Assembly (NCBI GenBank): GCA_026261815.1
Contig: JAMPIT010000884.1
Location: forward strand, 11,235,001 to 11,299,000
Source: Monarcha castaneiventris obscurior
Lineage: Eukaryota; Chordata; Aves; Passeriformes; Monarchidae
Length of the DNA: 64,000 nucleotides
Reading direction: 5' to 3'
The notes beneath the pieces were generated by a model. It did not search any database. It was not told where the DNA came from and saw nothing but the letters and a program-made list of their open reading frames with translations. Below are positions 60,801 to 64,000 of the stretch, in pieces. Within the stretch, counting starts at the first letter, position 1, and every line of letters starts with the position of its first letter. The translations under genes were made by a program, and so were the position numbers.

Positions 60801-63800
60801 AGTGCCCACTTGAGATTTCAACAAAGGTATTTACAGCCATTCACAAAAGCACACTACAGCTTTGGAATTTTTGTTTAGTTTTGTGTCTGTCATCTTGCAG
60901 TTTGTGCTTGCCTGTTATCCACATCACTTGATGCAAAGAACATTTTCTTTACAATTGAAAGGAGGGCATCTTCCACATATTCCTGGAGCTGGGACTGTCA
61001 GAAACTGTGCAGCCCTGGGTAGCAGACAGACCCTGAGATAATGAAGCATTTAAACACAACCTTAACTAATTTTAAGCGCAGTGTAGTACCACTGTAACTC
61101 CAACTGGCCACTTCCCTTTGTTTCTAGATAACCTATCAATGTTCCAAAACTGACTGTGCTGCAAAGATACAGCATTTGATCCTGAAAAAGCATGTGTGCT
61201 GAAATGTTTGGCTCCCAATTTCTAAGAAATTCTCTGAAGAGAAGTGTGAAACGAGAGGGAGAGGATTCTTAAGGTTCTCAATCAGCTAGAGGTTTTGCTT
61301 AGGGGTAGACTTTGTGACCAGGCTATTTAGTAGTATTAATCTTCAGCAACTTGTTTTCACAATACAAGTCATTTGGCCGTCTGCACTGAGTGGAGAGACA
61401 GCAACCTGTCAATGGCAGAGCAGCTGCACCACTCCAAGCAGACAGATGGTAAGGATGCAGCTCAATTCTTTCCTCCCTTTATTTCCCTCCTAGCATCTTC
61501 TTTTCTCCAACCCCCCTCTCCCCCGCCAGCTCTTTTAGAGGGGGAAGGAGATTTACTAGGACTTCAGTGTGCTTAAAGAGCAAATTATTTTTCATCTAAT
61601 TACTTCCTGAGTCTCCATAGTAGCAATCTGTCCTCACCCCAGACAGAAACAACTGCTGCTGCACAGCTGGTCTGGCATCACCGGTGCTGGTAGATGAACG
61701 GCAGGCAGGTGTGATGTCAGTTTGGCTCACCAGCTGCAAAGAAATCAAGGAAGAAGTCCTTGCCTGTTGCAGAGGGGAATATGATTTGGAAGCTGTTCCT
61801 GCGGAGTGGGTGGTGGTTTAATCAGAGAAAAGCCTAATGGACAAATCCACTAATTCTTGGATTGTGCCAGTTGGCACTGGGCATTTATCGGAGGACTGAA
61901 GGAGGCTGAGATCCTCACTGGCATCTAGCTGACATGGTTGTGGGCATACAAGCGTGAATGCCTCAGGATCATCTTGAGGGCAAGACTGGTATTAGATGAA
62001 TTAAAGATAAATAACTTTACCACAAAAAGAAGGTAATAAAAGGAATTCATCAATATAAAGAACAAACTAAGACTTCTTCCTCATTCTCCTTCTCCTTCAC
62101 TTGATAAAGCAACAAGTTACCTTGTACCACCTAACAGGTCGCCAACTTGTTCCACGAAACTTCCAGCTTTTTAAAATAAAACCCTTTTCAGTCTGGGTGG
62201 TGGTGTCGTTTGCTTACCCATTTTCATTTGCCAGGTTGGCCTCAAAGACTTTCATTGTCATGTTGTTGTTCCTACCAAAATTTCCAAGACCATTGAAATT
62301 TTCACACACAAATGGATGGATGAGTTTGTTTCCAGCAAAGGAAGTGTTATGACCTCCTGAGAGAACACAGGCCTTCTGCTACTAACATGGCACTCCGTGA
62401 GCTTTGGAAGCCTGTACGAAGGCACATGGACAAAAATGACATTCAGCCTCAAGCATCAGTCTCTTGCCAGGCAAAATAGAGGAAAAGAGCTGACAGAAAA
62501 ACAATACTGAGCAATTTAAAGGTGAACATTTTGCAGACTAACAAATCCAAGCTCACAGGAACCTTCCAGCTCTGCCAAAACAATTAAATGAATTTAACTA
62601 AACCAGTCTAAGCTTCTGCTTGGACACTGTCACCCTATGCAAACAGACACCTTAGTGGGTGCAAGCAGGAGGGTTAAAGCAGTCACCAGCCTGGGGATAA
62701 CTCCTGCCTGGGCAGAAGAGGAGCAGCCACAGCAGAACTAAGACAGCCACCCTCACTAAAGCATCTCCCATCCATGGGTTAACCTCAGTTTTCTGTTTTT
62801 ACATCAGCTGGCTCTGTTCTGCTAAGCAGACACATGCAAGACTAACTGCTGGCAAAGAGGCACTACCAAACAGCCAAGGCAAAAGGGACTCTCCATATTT
62901 AAATTGGAACCAGTAGTTTGCGAAGTCAATGGCAGTGCAGCACCTTTGCTGTGCTTCATCTGAGTCATACATCAAAAGCCTCAATGCAATTTTCTGATGG
63001 GGCAAGAAGAACACAAACCTGTGAGCTTTTTAAACACCAGTTCCACAGCCCTGTTGCAAGCAGGTGACAACCCTGTGCAAGTAGCAGGAGTCATTTAAAA
63101 CCTGAACAAAACTGCTTCTTCAACAAAAGATGATAAAGCGTTTTCCAGCTTCCATGAAAACAGAGGAAACAGTGGAGATCTGATATGACAAGTAACTGAA
63201 GAGCAACACAATTTAGATTTTAGATCCAGTGGCACAACCCAAACAGAAGATCTTGCTACATATGAAACCAAACTCTAGAAAACCTTACAAAATTACAATA
63301 ACAAAAATTAGGTGATAACTGAAGAGGAGGAAGAATCTGGGTATCAAGGCATACTGTAGAGCTTGTTGAATCTGCGATGGTGCACAATAACGACCGGTAA
63401 GACCTCTAACCTTCACCAAATGCTATTGCCTGACCTCTGCTGAATTAGAGAGCACTGTTCCTCCACTCCTTCCCAGCAGGTCAGAGAACAATGCTGGGAA
63501 GCTGCCAAGGGTCCAGGCAAAGCAAACTAAGAGGGGAAAACCCCCAAGTTTTGCTAAAGAAAAAAAATGCAAGAGCCCCTCTTGCCCTGCCTGTCCTACT
63601 GCAGTCACAGAAACAGGCTGGGCTGGATCTGGCTTGATATTAAAAAAAAATCCAACAGAATTAAAGAAGGGTGTAAGTGCACTTTCTTTCCCTTCATAGT
63701 CATCTTCAAGCCTTGAAAACTTGGGTCAATCCCTCTCATACATATTTGTTTCTAATCTTTACCAAATTTGACTTCTACCTTGGGACAAAGCTAAGAAAAA

Positions 63801-64000
63801 GGAGGCAGATAAAGGCTGGAAGAGAATGTGAAATCTCCTGTAAAATGAGAGATTAACACAGATGCCTTTGTGTTCATGGAGAACATATAAAGAAATATGA
63901 CAGGGGAGACACTGCCAGGGAGCCGTGAAAGCACAGCTAACAGCAGACTGCAGGAGGCAGTAGTCAAACACACTGGAGGGAGCCAAGGATTTTTGATTCA
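54863..64000. other. Intergenic or 5' intronic DNA, no gene recognised
   Basis: About 9 kb without a recognisable exon, RNA gene or mobile element apart from the 88-bp tandem duplication. ORFs such as 59693-60064 (minus, 123 codons) show no motif or splice support. The PRR5 promoter may lie here or beyond the window. Confidence 0.5.
58780..58954. repeat. 88-bp tandem duplication
   Basis: Two head-to-tail copies start at 58780 and 58868 with CAAGCTTTGGAAGGAGCATG. They differ at only about two positions over most of the unit, so the duplication is recent. Confidence 0.9.

Noticed and set aside
61373..61452. Possible plus-strand exon ending at a GTAAGG donor
   Set aside because: The acceptor is weak and the peptide is unrecognised; a chance donor is more likely.

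Overview
This is vertebrate nuclear DNA, almost certainly from a bird. CR1-type LINE fragments with the terminal ATTCTGTG repeat, several avian-style LTR families and a class II endogenous retrovirus (ERV) all point that way. There is no prokaryotic gene organisation. Most of the window is intron or intergenic sequence.

Host gene. Six phase-compatible coding exons on the minus strand encode the N-terminal half of PRR5 (Protor-1, an mTORC2 subunit). In transcription order they lie at 28657-28527, 20376-20296, 14712-14664, 14010-13953, 3978-3887 and 1777-1637. All have GT/AG splice sites and together give 552 nt, or 184 codons. The rest of the gene continues below position 1. I could not place the promoter or the 5' non-coding exons, which lie above about 28700. 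Everything from 28.7 kb to 64 kb is PRR5 5' intron or intergenic DNA.

Repeats inside PRR5. The large intron between 3979 and 13952 holds a complete non-autonomous LTR element (4722-9546). It has two full LTRs, a 5-bp target duplication GCTCC, a tRNA-Ser-like primer site, and a 3.15 kb non-coding interior with a 62-bp tandem array. A third copy of this LTR is an inverted solo LTR at 54048-54862 with its own TTGGT duplication. An ERVL-like solo LTR, a GTA microsatellite and CR1 fragments fill other introns.

Upstream of the first coding exon. A full-length provirus (33455-41658, plus strand, antisense to PRR5) has 364-bp LTRs that differ at only two positions. It has an alpharetrovirus-like LTR, matrix and RT, two zinc knuckles, a retropepsin, RT-RNase H-integrase and a gamma-type envelope. 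All four coding regions are disrupted: gag by two frameshifts, pro by one, pol by two nonsense codons in integrase, and env by one nonsense codon. It is therefore a recent but defective insertion.

Beyond the provirus (41.7-64 kb) I see non-coding DNA with a minus-strand class II solo LTR (about 52090-52439) beside a palindromic TG/CA repeat, the inverted solo LTR, a CR1 fragment and an 88-bp tandem duplication. I found no CRISPR array, rRNA, tRNA or bacterial-type system.
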